NCBI RefSeq assembly: GCF_001375655.1
Contig: NZ_CTEN01000006.1
Span: 1 to 64,000, forward strand
Direction of reading: 5' to 3'
Origin: Streptococcus varani
Lineage (GTDB): Bacteria > Bacillota > Bacilli > Lactobacillales > Streptococcaceae
Length of the DNA stretch: 64,000 nt
The notes below the pieces were generated by a model, which saw only the letters and a program-made list of their open reading frames with translations, ran no database searches and had not been told where the DNA came from. Of this stretch, positions 24,078 to 32,387 are shown in pieces (the stretch's first letter is position 1; the number at the start of each line of letters is the position of its first letter). The translations under genes were made by a program, and so were the position numbers.

Positions 24078-25192
24078 TCAAAGAAAAGAACAGGCTTTGT
24101 ACTGTTTCAGATTGTAGACAAACTTCATTTTTGAGGTTTGTCTTTTTTTGTATTTTCGGAATAATGATGCGAAATGTAGTGAAAATTGACAGATTTGGAC
24201 AAAATAAAAAGGCTTCCCAGCCATCATTTTCACCAGTTTTTTGATATTAAGACATGCCAAAGTCAGTCCAACCTTGTCTTCCATTTTGGACTTTCCTCTT
24301 TCTCTTGTATAGCGCAAATTATGGTACTCTTTGGCTGTTCCAAAGAGCCGTTCAATCGTTTCCTTACGCTTCTGATAAAGCTCCTTCATTCCTTTTTGAT
24401 GTCGGATATCTTCACAAATCTCAAGGGCCTCTTTCCATATATGACGTGTTATAACCTTCTGATGGTTTCTGCTTTCTGTACAGACAGATAGTAAAGGACA
24501 TTGTGCACAAATTTTAGGATCACTCTTGTATTCACGATAGCCCTCACGGGTTGTTGTTCGATAGGTTAGTTCTTGATTTTCTGGACAAAGGTAACAGTCG
24601 AAATACTCATCGTAGATAAAATCTTTTGCCTGTTTTTTCCTATCTAAATCAATCTCAAGTTCCAGTTGGTCACTCATAAACTTGGCTTGTTGTTCCACTA
24701 ATTGCTTGGTGTACTTGTGATTATTCGCCGCAGCTTTGATATGAGTTCCATCCACGAAAATTTCAGAAGGGTCAATCAAACCAGCTCTTAAGGCTTGATT
24801 GAGAATTCGAGAGAAAATCTCAGAGATGAGCTCTTTTTCTTGGAATCTTCGACTGTAATTCTTCCCATAAGTAGTGAAGTGGGGGACCCTGTCATCGAGA
24901 GTAAGACCGAGAAACCAGCGATAAGCCATATTGACTTCGATTTCCTTGATAGTTTGACGCATGGACCGAATACCATAGAGGCACTGAATAAGAGGGATTT
25001 TAACCAGCATGACAGGATCTAAACTCGGACGACCATTATCGGTTGAGTAGGTGTCCTCTACCAACTCATAAATGAAGTTAAAATCAATCACCTCATCAAC
25101 TTGACGAAGGAAATGATCAATTGGAACAAGGTCATCAGTGTATAGAAACCATATTGATTGCGGTTGTAATCTGGTTTTTCCTTATGAAGCAT
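24078..25192 (-). pseudogene. IS1182-family transposase, frameshifted near the N-terminus
   Basis: From the ATG at 25192 the frame reads MLHKEKPDYNRNQYGFYT and then meets a stop at about 25087; in the next frame the expected DDLVPIDHFLRQVDEVIDFNF continues into the main open frame, so about one base is missing near 25135. The DDE core is otherwise intact (IFVDGTHIKAAANN, CPLLSVC zinc-like cysteines, IERLFGTAKEYHNLRYT). The frame runs past the IS end at 24108 into target DNA and stops at 24078, so the last ten codons are host-derived. Confidence 0.85.
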
Positions 25193-25287
25193 AGCCAAAC
25201 CTCCTCATACTAGATACTGTAATTATACTCCTATTCACAAAGAAAAGCCCTTAGAAACCTAATTCCGAGGACTTTGTCTTCAGTCTG
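24108..25287 (-). mobile_element. IS1182-family insertion sequence, 1,180 bp
   Basis: Ends are imperfect inverted repeats: CAGATTGTAGACAAA at 24108 and, on the other strand, CAGACTGAAGACAAA at 25287. Both flanks carry the same 20 bp (24088-24107, 25288-25307), which contain a GAACAG/CTGTTC-like palindrome. IS1182-family elements are known to target palindromes and make variable, sometimes long duplications. The copy interrupts the lipoprotein gene. Confidence 0.88.
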
Positions 25288-25503
25288 GAACAGGCTTTGT
25301 ACTGTTTTCTATATATTCTCCGATAGTTGTTGTCGAGTTTTGTGTTGCATTCGCTTTTGTCGGTGCTGTTTGAGTCTGCTTATTTGTAGTAGAGCAGGCA
25401 CTTAAGAGAGTGATAGAGGCAAGTAATATTATACTTGCTGTTATAAATTTATGTGCTTTCATGAAAACCTCCTACATTTAAAAATAATTATATCACAAAA
25501 GTT

Positions 25504-25578
25504 CATAAAAGGGAACCAAGTTCCTTTTTATGCGTTTAAAGTGTTGTTGATTGATGATATTCTATCGCTAAAAGGAAC
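25504..25578. promoter_or_regulatory. Probable operator of the XRE gene (three AAAAGGAAC half-sites)
   Basis: CATAAAAGGGAAC at 25504 and GTTCCTTTTTATG ending at 25532 form an inverted repeat (12 of 13 pairs, CAA spacer). A third half-site, AAAAGGAAC at 25570-25578, covers the ribosome-binding site of the XRE gene. Binding there would repress both the divergent lipoprotein gene and the regulator itself. Confidence 0.65.
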
Positions 25579-25583
25579 ATTTT

Positions 25584-25910
25584 ATGGTTGATAATAGTAG
25601 ATTAACAGATTTTACAATAAACAGAATAAAAGATTTACGCTTAAAAAATAAATTGAGCCAAGAACAACTTTCATTGAAAGCGGAGCTTGACCCTAAATAT
25701 ATTAATAAGCTTGAGAATGGTCGCTATAAAATCAGATTAGAGACTCTATCAAAGATTCTAGATGCATTGCAAGTAGATTATCTAGATTTTTTTGAACTCC
25801 CAAAAATAAGTGAAAATAATATTGTGAATGAGCTTTTATCTAAATTAGCGATTTTATCAGAAGAAGAACAGATACTTAAAGTAAAAGCCATTCTTCAATT
25901 GTTGAAATGA
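25584..25910 (+). CDS. XRE-family regulator, 108 aa
   Basis: The N-terminal helix-turn-helix (LRLKNKLSQEQLSLKAELDP, then YINKLENGRY, residues about 17-50) resembles controller proteins of restriction and defence systems; a helical tail (NNIVNELLSKLAILSEEEQ) may dimerise. AAAAGGAAC just before the ATG acts as ribosome-binding site and overlaps a candidate operator, which suggests autoregulation. It lies 219 bp upstream of the TIR/DUF4062-like gene, same strand, and is divergent from the split lipoprotein. Confidence 0.88.
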   Translation: MVDNSRLTDFTINRIKDLRLKNKLSQEQLSLKAELDPKYINKLENGRYKIRLETLSKILDALQVDYLDFFELPKISENNIVNELLSKLAILSEEEQILKVKAILQLLK

Positions 25911-25954
25911 TAAAATAGGCTTTGGATTTTCTGTCACCTAAAAAGAAGGTAATG

Positions 25955-25978
25955 GTATAATAGTTTGTGCTATTATAC
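25955..25978 (+). promoter_or_regulatory. Promoter overlapped by a perfect inverted repeat
   Basis: GTATAATAG (25955-25963) and CTATTATAC (25970-25978) are perfect 9-bp arms around TTTGTG. The left arm contains a TATAAT -10 (25956-25961), so a bound repressor or a 5'-end hairpin could control the 534-aa gene. Confidence 0.65.
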
Positions 25979-26129
25979 TCAATACTCATTTAATAGTGAA
26001 TGGCTATCAGATGAATTAGACAATGAATCCTAGAATAAAGGAACATAGCTATATTTTCTCTCTCAAAGATGATTAACTAATAGTTCTTCATCTCACAATA
26101 ATAAGCATGAACAGGAGGAGATTTATTTT

Positions 26130-27734
26130 ATGCCTAGAGAAGGAATAACAATTTATGATTTGCTAATCTCTTGTCCCGGAGATGTTAATAGTTACCTTGG
26201 AATATTAAAAGATAGTGTTGAAAATTTTAACAGGGCATTTGGAGCATTAAATAATATTGAAGTAGTGACAAAACATTGGTCTACAGATAGTTATCCAGAA
26301 TCAGGAAATAGACCACAGGAATTGTTAAACAAGCAATTTGTTAGAGGTTGTGATGCAGCAGTTGTAATATTTTGGACCAGATTTGGTACACCAACTGATA
26401 AATTTGGTTCTGGAACAGAAGAAGAAATTGAAGAAATGTTATCTGCTGATAAACAAGTTTTTATGTATTTTTTAGATGCACCCGTAAACCCATCAGAAGT
26501 CGATATGGGACAATATCAAAAAGTAATTGACTTCAAAGAAAAGTATAAAGATAGGGGAGTGTTTGGGGTAATTAAAGATGAACATGATTTTCAACGTCAA
26601 TTTTCAAATCATTTAGCAATGTATTTTCTAAGTTTGATATCTGGGACAGTCCAAGAATCAAAGGAAGAATTACAACCGAATTTGATAATAAAGGATTTTG
26701 ATACCTTTTCAGATAAATTTTTCACACCTAAAAAAAGTCTGCTATTGGAATCAGAATTTATTGATAAAAAAAAAGAAGAGATTATTAATGAAATTAGATT
26801 CCTGGAAAATAGTGTTTTACCTAAAAGAGGTAATGAAGAATTAAGAAATGTTGAGAGTGATTCTGTAGTTAAATCAAACAAGCCTGTTAATCCTGATTTT
26901 TCAAGTTTAAATATTAATGTTAAAAGTTTACGGAGCAATATAACTGATGTAGAAATTGATGTTAGTTGGAAAAATACTATAAATGATTTTGCAATAAAAA
27001 ATAATATAGAATTAGACGATGATTTCTGGAATTTAGGGAATCTGCAGAGTTATGTTGTAAATTTTAATGTACCTTTTGGGAATAAAGGAAAATCTTTTTT
27101 AGGTACGGAACTAGAAAAAAATCGTTTCAAATCAATAAAAAATTTATTTACCAAAGTAAAAAAATATATTGAATACTGTGATTACTTTCAATATATTGAT
27201 GGTATTGAGCAAGTTAGATTTATGATTTCAAATTCAGGAAAGAAATATGATGAAGATATTGATGTTACATTAAAGGTACCTAAAGGATGTTTGTTAAAGC
27301 ACCAAGAAATCCCTTTTCCAGGTTTAAATATCATTGAGTATTTAATAGATATAAATTTTACTGATTATGTGTTCTCAATAAAAGAAACTGAAATAGTAAG
27401 TGAGTATAGCTATTCTAAAACAGAACATCTAAATTTTAATAATATCCCAAGTCCCAATCCTTTTTTTCAAAAGAGTATATCTGATAAATATGAAGAGAAT
27501 AAAAATAATTACTTAGATTCATTAGATTCACTGTTTTCATATAAGGTATTTGATAGTGCAGAATTTGATGTTCTAGTCTTACATATTAAGTATTTAAAGC
27601 ATAATTCTTCAATGGCTTTCCCATCTGTACTGATGTTTAAAAATATTCCAGAAGCAATAACTTATGAAATTACATCAAAATATTTACCTGATGTTGTTCA
27701 GGGAAATATAAAATTAGAAAAAAGAGATAGTTAG
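26130..27734 (+). CDS. Candidate defence effector with TIR/DUF4062-like N-terminal domain
   Basis: This 534-aa protein has an N-terminal Rossmann-like domain (about 1-175): LLISCPGDVNSYL at the first strand, KHWSTDSYPESG, QELLNKQFVRGCDAAVVIFWTRFGTPT and SGTEEEIEEM. The pattern recalls DUF4062/TIR/SEFIR domains that sense or hydrolyse nucleotides in immune proteins; the Glu-rich GTEEEIEE helix is where TIR domains place a catalytic Glu. A spacer (about 180-270) leads to an unrecognised beta-rich C-terminal region with NSGKKYDEDIDVTLKVP. AGGAGGAG precedes the ATG. Composition is AT-rich. Effector activity is inferred. Confidence 0.7.
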   Translation: MPREGITIYDLLISCPGDVNSYLGILKDSVENFNRAFGALNNIEVVTKHWSTDSYPESGNRPQELLNKQFVRGCDAAVVIFWTRFGTPTDKFGSGTEEEIEEMLSADKQVFMYFLDAPVNPSEVDMGQYQKVIDFKEKYKDRGVFGVIKDEHDFQRQFSNHLAMYFLSLISGTVQESKEELQPNLIIKDFDTFSDKFFTPKKSLLLESEFIDKKKEEIINEIRFLENSVLPKRGNEELRNVESDSVVKSNKPVNPDFSSLNINVKSLRSNITDVEIDVSWKNTINDFAIKNNIELDDDFWNLGNLQSYVVNFNVPFGNKGKSFLGTELEKNRFKSIKNLFTKVKKYIEYCDYFQYIDGIEQVRFMISNSGKKYDEDIDVTLKVPKGCLLKHQEIPFPGLNIIEYLIDINFTDYVFSIKETEIVSEYSYSKTEHLNFNNIPSPNPFFQKSISDKYEENKNNYLDSLDSLFSYKVFDSAEFDVLVLHIKYLKHNSSMAFPSVLMFKNIPEAITYEITSKYLPDVVQGNIKLEKRDS

Positions 27735-28029
27735 AAAAAACATTTTTGACCTCTCTATTTTATAAGCTCCAAAACTATTATTGATACCTTTTTTGATACC
27801 GTATAGAATAATTTATTTGTATATAAGTAAAATATGTTAATAATATGGGTCTAATAAATACTGTTATTATAAGTAGTTGTGTGTAAGTTTGGGTATGAGC
27901 CAAAAACTTGTTTACGTTTGGTGAATAAGTAATAAGTTAGTGTTGCTAAGAAAACGCTGATACATAAGTTTCTGAGAATATCCAGTCGGCTCAAGATGTT
28001 GTTAATTGCTTGAGTGATAAAAAAATGAG
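27735..28029. other. AT-rich gap behind the candidate effector
   Basis: No intact gene is visible. From about 27960 weak coding traces (VSENIQSAQDVVNCLSDKK) lead into the decayed frame at 28030, so the gap probably holds the eroded front of that gene. Confidence 0.5.
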
Positions 28030-28226
28030 AGGAACTTCAAGATAGAATTGAGTTAGTCAATGCTGCTATCGTAGCTTCTCAAACGCCACCAGTTATAGCT
28101 ACTCAGCCAGCACCTGAATATCAGGTTCCCCAAGCACCAGCTCAGCTAATTTCACCAAGTGACTTTGAAAGTATAATTGGAGAACAACTAGATGAACCCA
28201 TGAATAAGGCTAACACTAAGACATAA
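28030..28226 (+). pseudogene. 3' remnant of an unrecognised gene
   Basis: An open stretch encodes EELQDRIELVNAAIVASQTPP and a Pro/Gln-rich segment (APEYQVPQAPAQL) and ends ISPSDFESIIGEQ...NKANTKT before TAA. Upstream, a frameshift at the A-run near 28021 joins it to LSDKKM. It has no start codon and is followed by a good terminator, so it is the tail of a once-expressed element gene. Confidence 0.6.
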
Positions 28227-28230
28227 TGAT

Positions 28231-28268
28231 AAAAACCCATCAGAATTTCAAATTTGATGGGTTTTTAA
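28231..28268 (+). terminator. Terminator of the decayed gene
   Basis: AAAAACCCATCA pairs with TGATGGGTTTTT around an AT-rich loop. Confidence 0.88.
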
Positions 28269-28534
28269 AATTTAGAAATCTGTCTACAAAAATTTTGAGG
28301 GGATAATTTTATCATTTAGTTATCTAATATGATATTGATAAAAATGGTTTTGAAACCAATTTATCTAAATGGTGTGAACAATTAGTATTTTTTAGCTCAA
28401 TTCGGATATTTTAGGGGTAAAATTCACACCATTCAAATAAAATTAGGTCAAATTAGATGAAATATTGAACTTTGAAAACTCGTGAAAACGCTGGTATTAA
28501 AACTTTTTGAGAATTATTCAAACAAAAGTTGTTC

Positions 28535-28648
28535 AAACCAGGTCTTAAGAAAGCTCGTAAAGCTAGACAGTTCTCTAAACGTTAAGGACCAGCTACAATA
28601 CAGCATTTACAACACTTCATGGTTCACACCAGGGGGTGTTTTTTGGTG
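28535..28648 (+). other. Right attachment region (attR), second copy of the rpsI 3' end
   Basis: AAACCAGGTCTTAAGAAAG, the last rpsI codons, the stop and the following AATACAGCATTTAC and terminator-like hairpin repeat 17638-17755 with scattered differences. TTCACACCA sites flank it (28370 inverted, 28423, 28623, 28663, 28674). Divergence shows it is not a recent copy of the left site. Confidence 0.82.
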
Positions 28649-28682
28649 CAAAAAATGGAAAGTTCACACCAGATTCACACCA

Positions 28683-29310
28683 TTACTTTTTAAGATTGCG
28701 ATAGGCAATTTCTCCAACAGCCATTGGTACAACGTTTGAAGTGTTGACATAAGTTTTGGTTGTGAAGGTATCGCTGTATATGAGGATTCTGAAATGGCTT
28801 CTATGGATGTTCCTGTTTGTTTAGCAAGTGTTGCCCCAGTATGGCGTAGTTTGTGGCGTGTGTCAACTCTTTAAGACGACATTTGGCTGACTTCATTTTG
28901 TTCTTCAAACAATCAACATATAGAGGACTGTTTACATTATCCTTAGTATCTATACAGGTAAATACCAAATTGTTCAGGTATTTGCATAATCTTGAATTGC
29001 GCAGGTTCTTACGTTGTTGGATTTTCCATCCAGTAAGTAGAGCAACGAGATATGGATGTATTATGAAGATAGTTTTCTTATTATCGTTAGTATTTTTAGG
29101 TTCTTATAATTATCAAGTGCATGTCGCAAATCGATTTGCACTTTTTCTAAGTTGATATTTTTCCGATGCAGGGCATAGTTTTCAGATTTTTTATCACTTA
29201 GGATAAAGGTTGTAAAAAATAGAACATAATCTTTCAGAGATATTTTCTCATTGTCTAAGCCTTTTATAAAAACATCAACTGGAGTACGGCATTGATAGAG
29301 ATCTTATGGT
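28683..29310 (-). pseudogene. Decayed second rpsI-type integrase
   Basis: On the minus strand the sequence aligns with the C-terminal half of the intact integrase: the same end (AYRNLKK, stop), AVGEIAYRN and the nucleophile region, then HKLRHTGA traces broken by deletions and frameshifts. Similarity fades near 29310, about residue 215 of the intact protein. It lies at the same distance from its att copy as the intact int does from rpsI, so it is the remnant of another element at this site. Confidence 0.88.
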
Positions 29311-29345
29311 CAAGGCCAAGTTTTTTTGATAAATTATTTGGGAAT

Positions 29346-29387
29346 AACACCAAATAATCAAAATATGAATACTTGGTGTTTTATAAT
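29346..29387 (+). promoter_or_regulatory. KAP-cassette promoter with inverted repeat
   Basis: AACACCAA (29346-29353) and TTGGTGTT (29373-29380) are perfect 8-bp arms, and TATAAT (29382-29387) follows immediately. No T-run follows, so an operator is more likely than a terminator. Confidence 0.5.
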
Positions 29388-29434
29388 GAAGAGTGAAAAA
29401 TCAACAAAGCATATCAATCAAAAGGAGACTACTC

Positions 29435-31174
29435 ATGGTTATTACAAAAACAGATCGTCCCGCGGATAAAGATTTACTTGGTATAGAAAAATATGTCAAT
29501 GGCCTTGCACGTTTTATTGAAAAATGCGACACGCCGTTGACAATTGCTGTTCAAGGGGATTGGGGAAGTGGAAAGACAAGTATTATGAAACAGGTTAATA
29601 GTGCGTTAGGTAAGGATATAAAGACGATATTCTTTAATACTTGGCAGTATTCACAGTTCAATATGTCGGAAGAGTTGGGGCTATCTTTTATAATTGAATT
29701 TATTGAGAAGTTAGAACAAAGAGGTAATAGTGCCAACAGGAAAAAAAGATGGAACTTTTTATCATGGGACCTATTATCAAAAGGCATAAAATATATCGAC
29801 CTTCCAGTTATAAATGGTGAAAAAATTTCGGAAGATATTTCTAGTTATTTTGAATATTTATCAAATAGGAATAAAACCATAAAAGAATTTAAAAAGGAAT
29901 TTAATGACATAATTAATAACACTAGAGGAAAACATGATCGTATTGTTATTTTTATTGATGACCTGGACAGACTAGTTCCAGAAAGAGCAATTGAACTCTT
30001 GGAAATCCTGAAATTGTTTTTTGATTGTGAACGTTGTGTTTTCGTTTTAGCGATTGACTATGATGTGGTTGTTCGGGGCGTTAAGAGTAAGTACGGTGAA
30101 GATTTTGACAGGGATAAGGGTCGAGCCTTTTTTGATAAAATTATTCAAGTTCCTTTTACAGTGCCTACCGCCAGTTATAACATTAATAGTTATATCAAGG
30201 ATTCTTTGAAAGAATTAGGGTTTGATGGAACTGGTTCTGAAGCTGATAGTGCTTCTATTGAAGTTAATCTTATAAAATCATCGATTGGAACAAATCCTAG
30301 AAGCATAAATCGTCTAATAAACTCAACAAGCCTCCTTTTTGAAGTAGATGGTATGGATTCAAAAGACAATAGGGAAAAGCAACTAATTCTAGCGATAGTC
30401 TGTTGGCAACTTGAATTTGAGCAAATATACAATCGTTTTTTGAGTGCTTATGAAGTGGGTAGTGAAGCAGGGGAGTACGAGCCTACTTTCGATAAGTTGA
30501 TAAATCTTTTAGAAAATAATTTTAAGATGGAGAAAGATGAAGATAACTCACTGCTGTCTAATGATTTGATGCGTTTTAAAAGATTTTATCAGTATCTAAA
30601 AGAAGTATTAAATATTGAAAAAAACAATAAAATGACGGAGGAGGAGTTGGGAGATTTGATCCGTAGTATTAAGTTGTCAAATATAGTTTCAACAGGAAAT
30701 GCTGATATTAGTGAAAGTTGTCCAAATTTAGATATGCAGTATGTGATCCGTAAATTGTATAATTCTTTAAGAGGAGAAGACATCATCTCACTTGATAATC
30801 CTGAATCATTTGGAAAAGAACCGTTAGACATTCGAAAAGGTTCTTTGGGTAAGGATATATTAAATAAGTCTGCTTTTAGATCTGTTCGTTTAACGAGAGG
30901 AAGTGGCTATAGTTTAGTCTTTTCTAATGATGCATCAGATGAAGATAGACTTGAAGGATATTTGGCTGGCACCTCCGGAGGCAAGATAGTAAAAGAATTT
31001 ACAAGCTCACAAGGGATAAATGAAAAAATCTCTGCGAAAAAATCGTTTAGTTCGGACATTTGTTTAGATGCACAAAAATTGAGAGATGATGAAGGAATTT
31101 ATAGAGCTTTTGAAGAAGAGGTCATTAGGATTATTCTTGATTATCGATATCAATTATTTGAAACTACTAGATAG
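29435..31174 (+). CDS. KAP-family P-loop NTPase
   Basis: This 579-aa protein has a KAP NTPase domain: Walker A GDWGSGKTS (about 40-48), Walker B IVIFIDDLDRLVP (about 170-182), and the downstream LKLFFDCERCVFVLAIDYDVV strand typical of KAP ATPases. Most KAP proteins carry membrane spans within the domain; here the insert region (about 100-150) is short and not clearly hydrophobic. KAP NTPases occur in several antiphage systems. The ATG at 29435 follows AAAGGAGACT; an upstream start at 29393 lacks a site. The C-terminal 200 residues are unrecognised. Confidence 0.85.
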   Translation: MVITKTDRPADKDLLGIEKYVNGLARFIEKCDTPLTIAVQGDWGSGKTSIMKQVNSALGKDIKTIFFNTWQYSQFNMSEELGLSFIIEFIEKLEQRGNSANRKKRWNFLSWDLLSKGIKYIDLPVINGEKISEDISSYFEYLSNRNKTIKEFKKEFNDIINNTRGKHDRIVIFIDDLDRLVPERAIELLEILKLFFDCERCVFVLAIDYDVVVRGVKSKYGEDFDRDKGRAFFDKIIQVPFTVPTASYNINSYIKDSLKELGFDGTGSEADSASIEVNLIKSSIGTNPRSINRLINSTSLLFEVDGMDSKDNREKQLILAIVCWQLEFEQIYNRFLSAYEVGSEAGEYEPTFDKLINLLENNFKMEKDEDNSLLSNDLMRFKRFYQYLKEVLNIEKNNKMTEEELGDLIRSIKLSNIVSTGNADISESCPNLDMQYVIRKLYNSLRGEDIISLDNPESFGKEPLDIRKGSLGKDILNKSAFRSVRLTRGSGYSLVFSNDASDEDRLEGYLAGTSGGKIVKEFTSSQGINEKISAKKSFSSDICLDAQKLRDDEGIYRAFEEEVIRIILDYRYQLFETTR

Positions 31175-31236
31175 AATAGGAGAAAAGAAATGAGTTATTA
31201 ATTACTAAATAAATAGTGAATTTTTTTTATAGTAGG

Positions 31237-31275
31237 AGTCCATTTATATCATAATTAATTAAATATAAATGGTTC
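31237..31275. repeat. Inverted repeat between the KAP gene and the 251-aa gene
   Basis: CCATTTATAT (31240-31249) and ATATAAATGG (31263-31272) are perfect 10-bp arms around a 13-nt AT loop. It may be an operator or an mRNA hairpin. Confidence 0.6.
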
Positions 31276-31380
31276 CTAGGGATAAAAGTTTACTTTTAAC
31301 AATGGAACGGTTGTGATCACTAAAAGTTACAACTAGTTTTTAGCAGTATCAAGAAAATAGTAAGAGTGGAGCGTGAACAG

Positions 31381-32136
31381 ATGTACGGAAAGAAATTATC
31401 AAAAAATAATCAATTTATTGAAAGAACTTTAACTGGGTTGAATATTGAAGGGAATGATAAAAGGCTTTGTAAATTGGGGTTTGAATTCAATGAATCAAAT
31501 ACAAATGAAGATTGTATTCTTGTCATAGGACTTAATCCTGCAGGAGGGGAGAATGTTGTTAAACACGAAAGTGAAGAAAGACTCAATCTAAATAGTCTTA
31601 GTCAGGATAATATCAAAACTACTCATGTTTATAACTCTTATTATCGCCCAATTTATAAGTTGATGTCAGAAATAACAGGTAATAATGTTAAATGGCCCTG
31701 GTGTAATAAATCTTGGGATGAGCTTGATACTGAATTTGACAAAAATAAACTTTCTATTTATAAAGAGAAGTTAAAGTTAGAATTCGATAAGCATAAGGAT
31801 CGTAGGTTTACACTTTATATCGGGGATATGTTTTACTATCATGAGACTAAATCGAAAATGTTACCATTAATCAAAGAGACAAATTACTCCGAGTACTGTC
31901 GAGATATGTTGAAACTGCATATAAAAGTACTCAGAGAATCTAAGAAAAGTATAAAATTTATATATGTGAATAATGCCCAGGTATCCAAATGGTTGTGCGG
32001 TGATAGTATTAAAACTATGGATATAATAGATTCCATAAAAGTATTTTATGGAGGAATGTTGTCTCGGGGCAATATGGATGCATTTTCTAGAGGTAGGCTA
32101 ATAGACCAAATAAAAAGTCATTTTGAGGATTTTTAA
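31381..32136 (+). CDS. Unrecognised 251-aa protein, weak UDG-like features
   Basis: I cannot assign a family firmly. CILVIGLNPAGGE (about 44-56) resembles the first active-site motif of uracil-DNA-glycosylase-like folds (GxNPG), and KFIYVNNAQVSKWL (about 200) and GGMLSRGNMDAFSRGRL (about 225) sit where later motifs of that fold lie. There is no signal or membrane span. It follows the KAP gene by about 200 bp on the same strand, suggesting a two-gene cassette. The start is uncertain: the ATG at 31381 has GGAG 9 nt upstream, while a GTG at 31366 would add five residues. Confidence 0.6.
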   Translation: MYGKKLSKNNQFIERTLTGLNIEGNDKRLCKLGFEFNESNTNEDCILVIGLNPAGGENVVKHESEERLNLNSLSQDNIKTTHVYNSYYRPIYKLMSEITGNNVKWPWCNKSWDELDTEFDKNKLSIYKEKLKLEFDKHKDRRFTLYIGDMFYYHETKSKMLPLIKETNYSEYCRDMLKLHIKVLRESKKSIKFIYVNNAQVSKWLCGDSIKTMDIIDSIKVFYGGMLSRGNMDAFSRGRLIDQIKSHFEDF

Positions 32137-32387
32137 AATTGATTAATTATTATCTATGTGAGTTTATCTTTGCTAAGTTCAAAAAAGATTGTTTACAAGA
32201 GCACAACAACCTTTCCAGTGCTATCTCGGAGAAAACTCTATATAAAAATAATCAAAAAATAATTTCATTTTAGCTATTTACAGGTTTTTCGAGATGGTTT
32301 ATAATTTAGCCTAGCTTTAGTGATAAAAAAGTTGAAAATGTTAATCTGCAGATTTTTGTACTCTAATAATTGTAAAAGGAGATCTCT
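32137..32387. other. 250-bp gap before the ClpC-like gene
   Basis: The gap is AT-rich with no convincing frame or strong promoter; I see nothing beyond the AAAAGGAGAT ribosome-binding site of the next gene. Confidence 0.5.

Larger units (their letters stand above)
23465..25462 (-). pseudogene. Lipoprotein gene split by an IS1182-family element
   Basis: The front part (25462 down to 25288) encodes a signal peptide with lipobox LLSAC, and the tail (24087 down to 23465) ends FTLDQPDTKLKNVKIE. Removing 24088-25287 (the IS plus one of two identical 20-bp repeats) joins them in frame as ENSTKPV-LFFEIS with no stop, giving one 265-aa lipoprotein. The middle is a charged, coiled-coil-like stretch (LDNKQSQKLQKKYESQ) and the end is beta-rich. 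Function unknown. It would have been anchored outside the membrane. An AGGAGGTTTTC site precedes the start; the XRE gene is divergent from it. Confidence 0.9.
17690..28590. mobile_element. Integrative element in rpsI (probable mobilizable element), ~10.9 kb
   Basis: The element lies between two copies of the rpsI 3' end. Its left half encodes, all towards rpsI, a tyrosine integrase, an excisionase, an HUH replication/relaxase protein, an FtsK-like ATPase and a small accessory protein. This order matches the mobilisation cores of Tn916/ICEBs1-like elements but has no type IV secretion genes, so it fits an integrative mobilizable element. The right half is AT-rich cargo: an unrecognised 392-aa protein, an IS-split lipoprotein, an XRE regulator and a candidate effector, then a decayed gene. 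Confidence 0.85.

Noticed and set aside
24186..24491. 101-codon open frame on the plus strand.
   Set aside because: It is antisense to the IS1182-type transposase.
28482..28739. 85-codon open frame across the right attachment region.
   Set aside because: It runs through the rpsI-derived repeat and antisense to the decayed integrase, so it is not a gene.
31190..31205. A ribosome-binding site followed by a three-codon frame just after the KAP gene.
   Set aside because: Too short to call a gene; it could be a chance match or the trace of a deleted gene.
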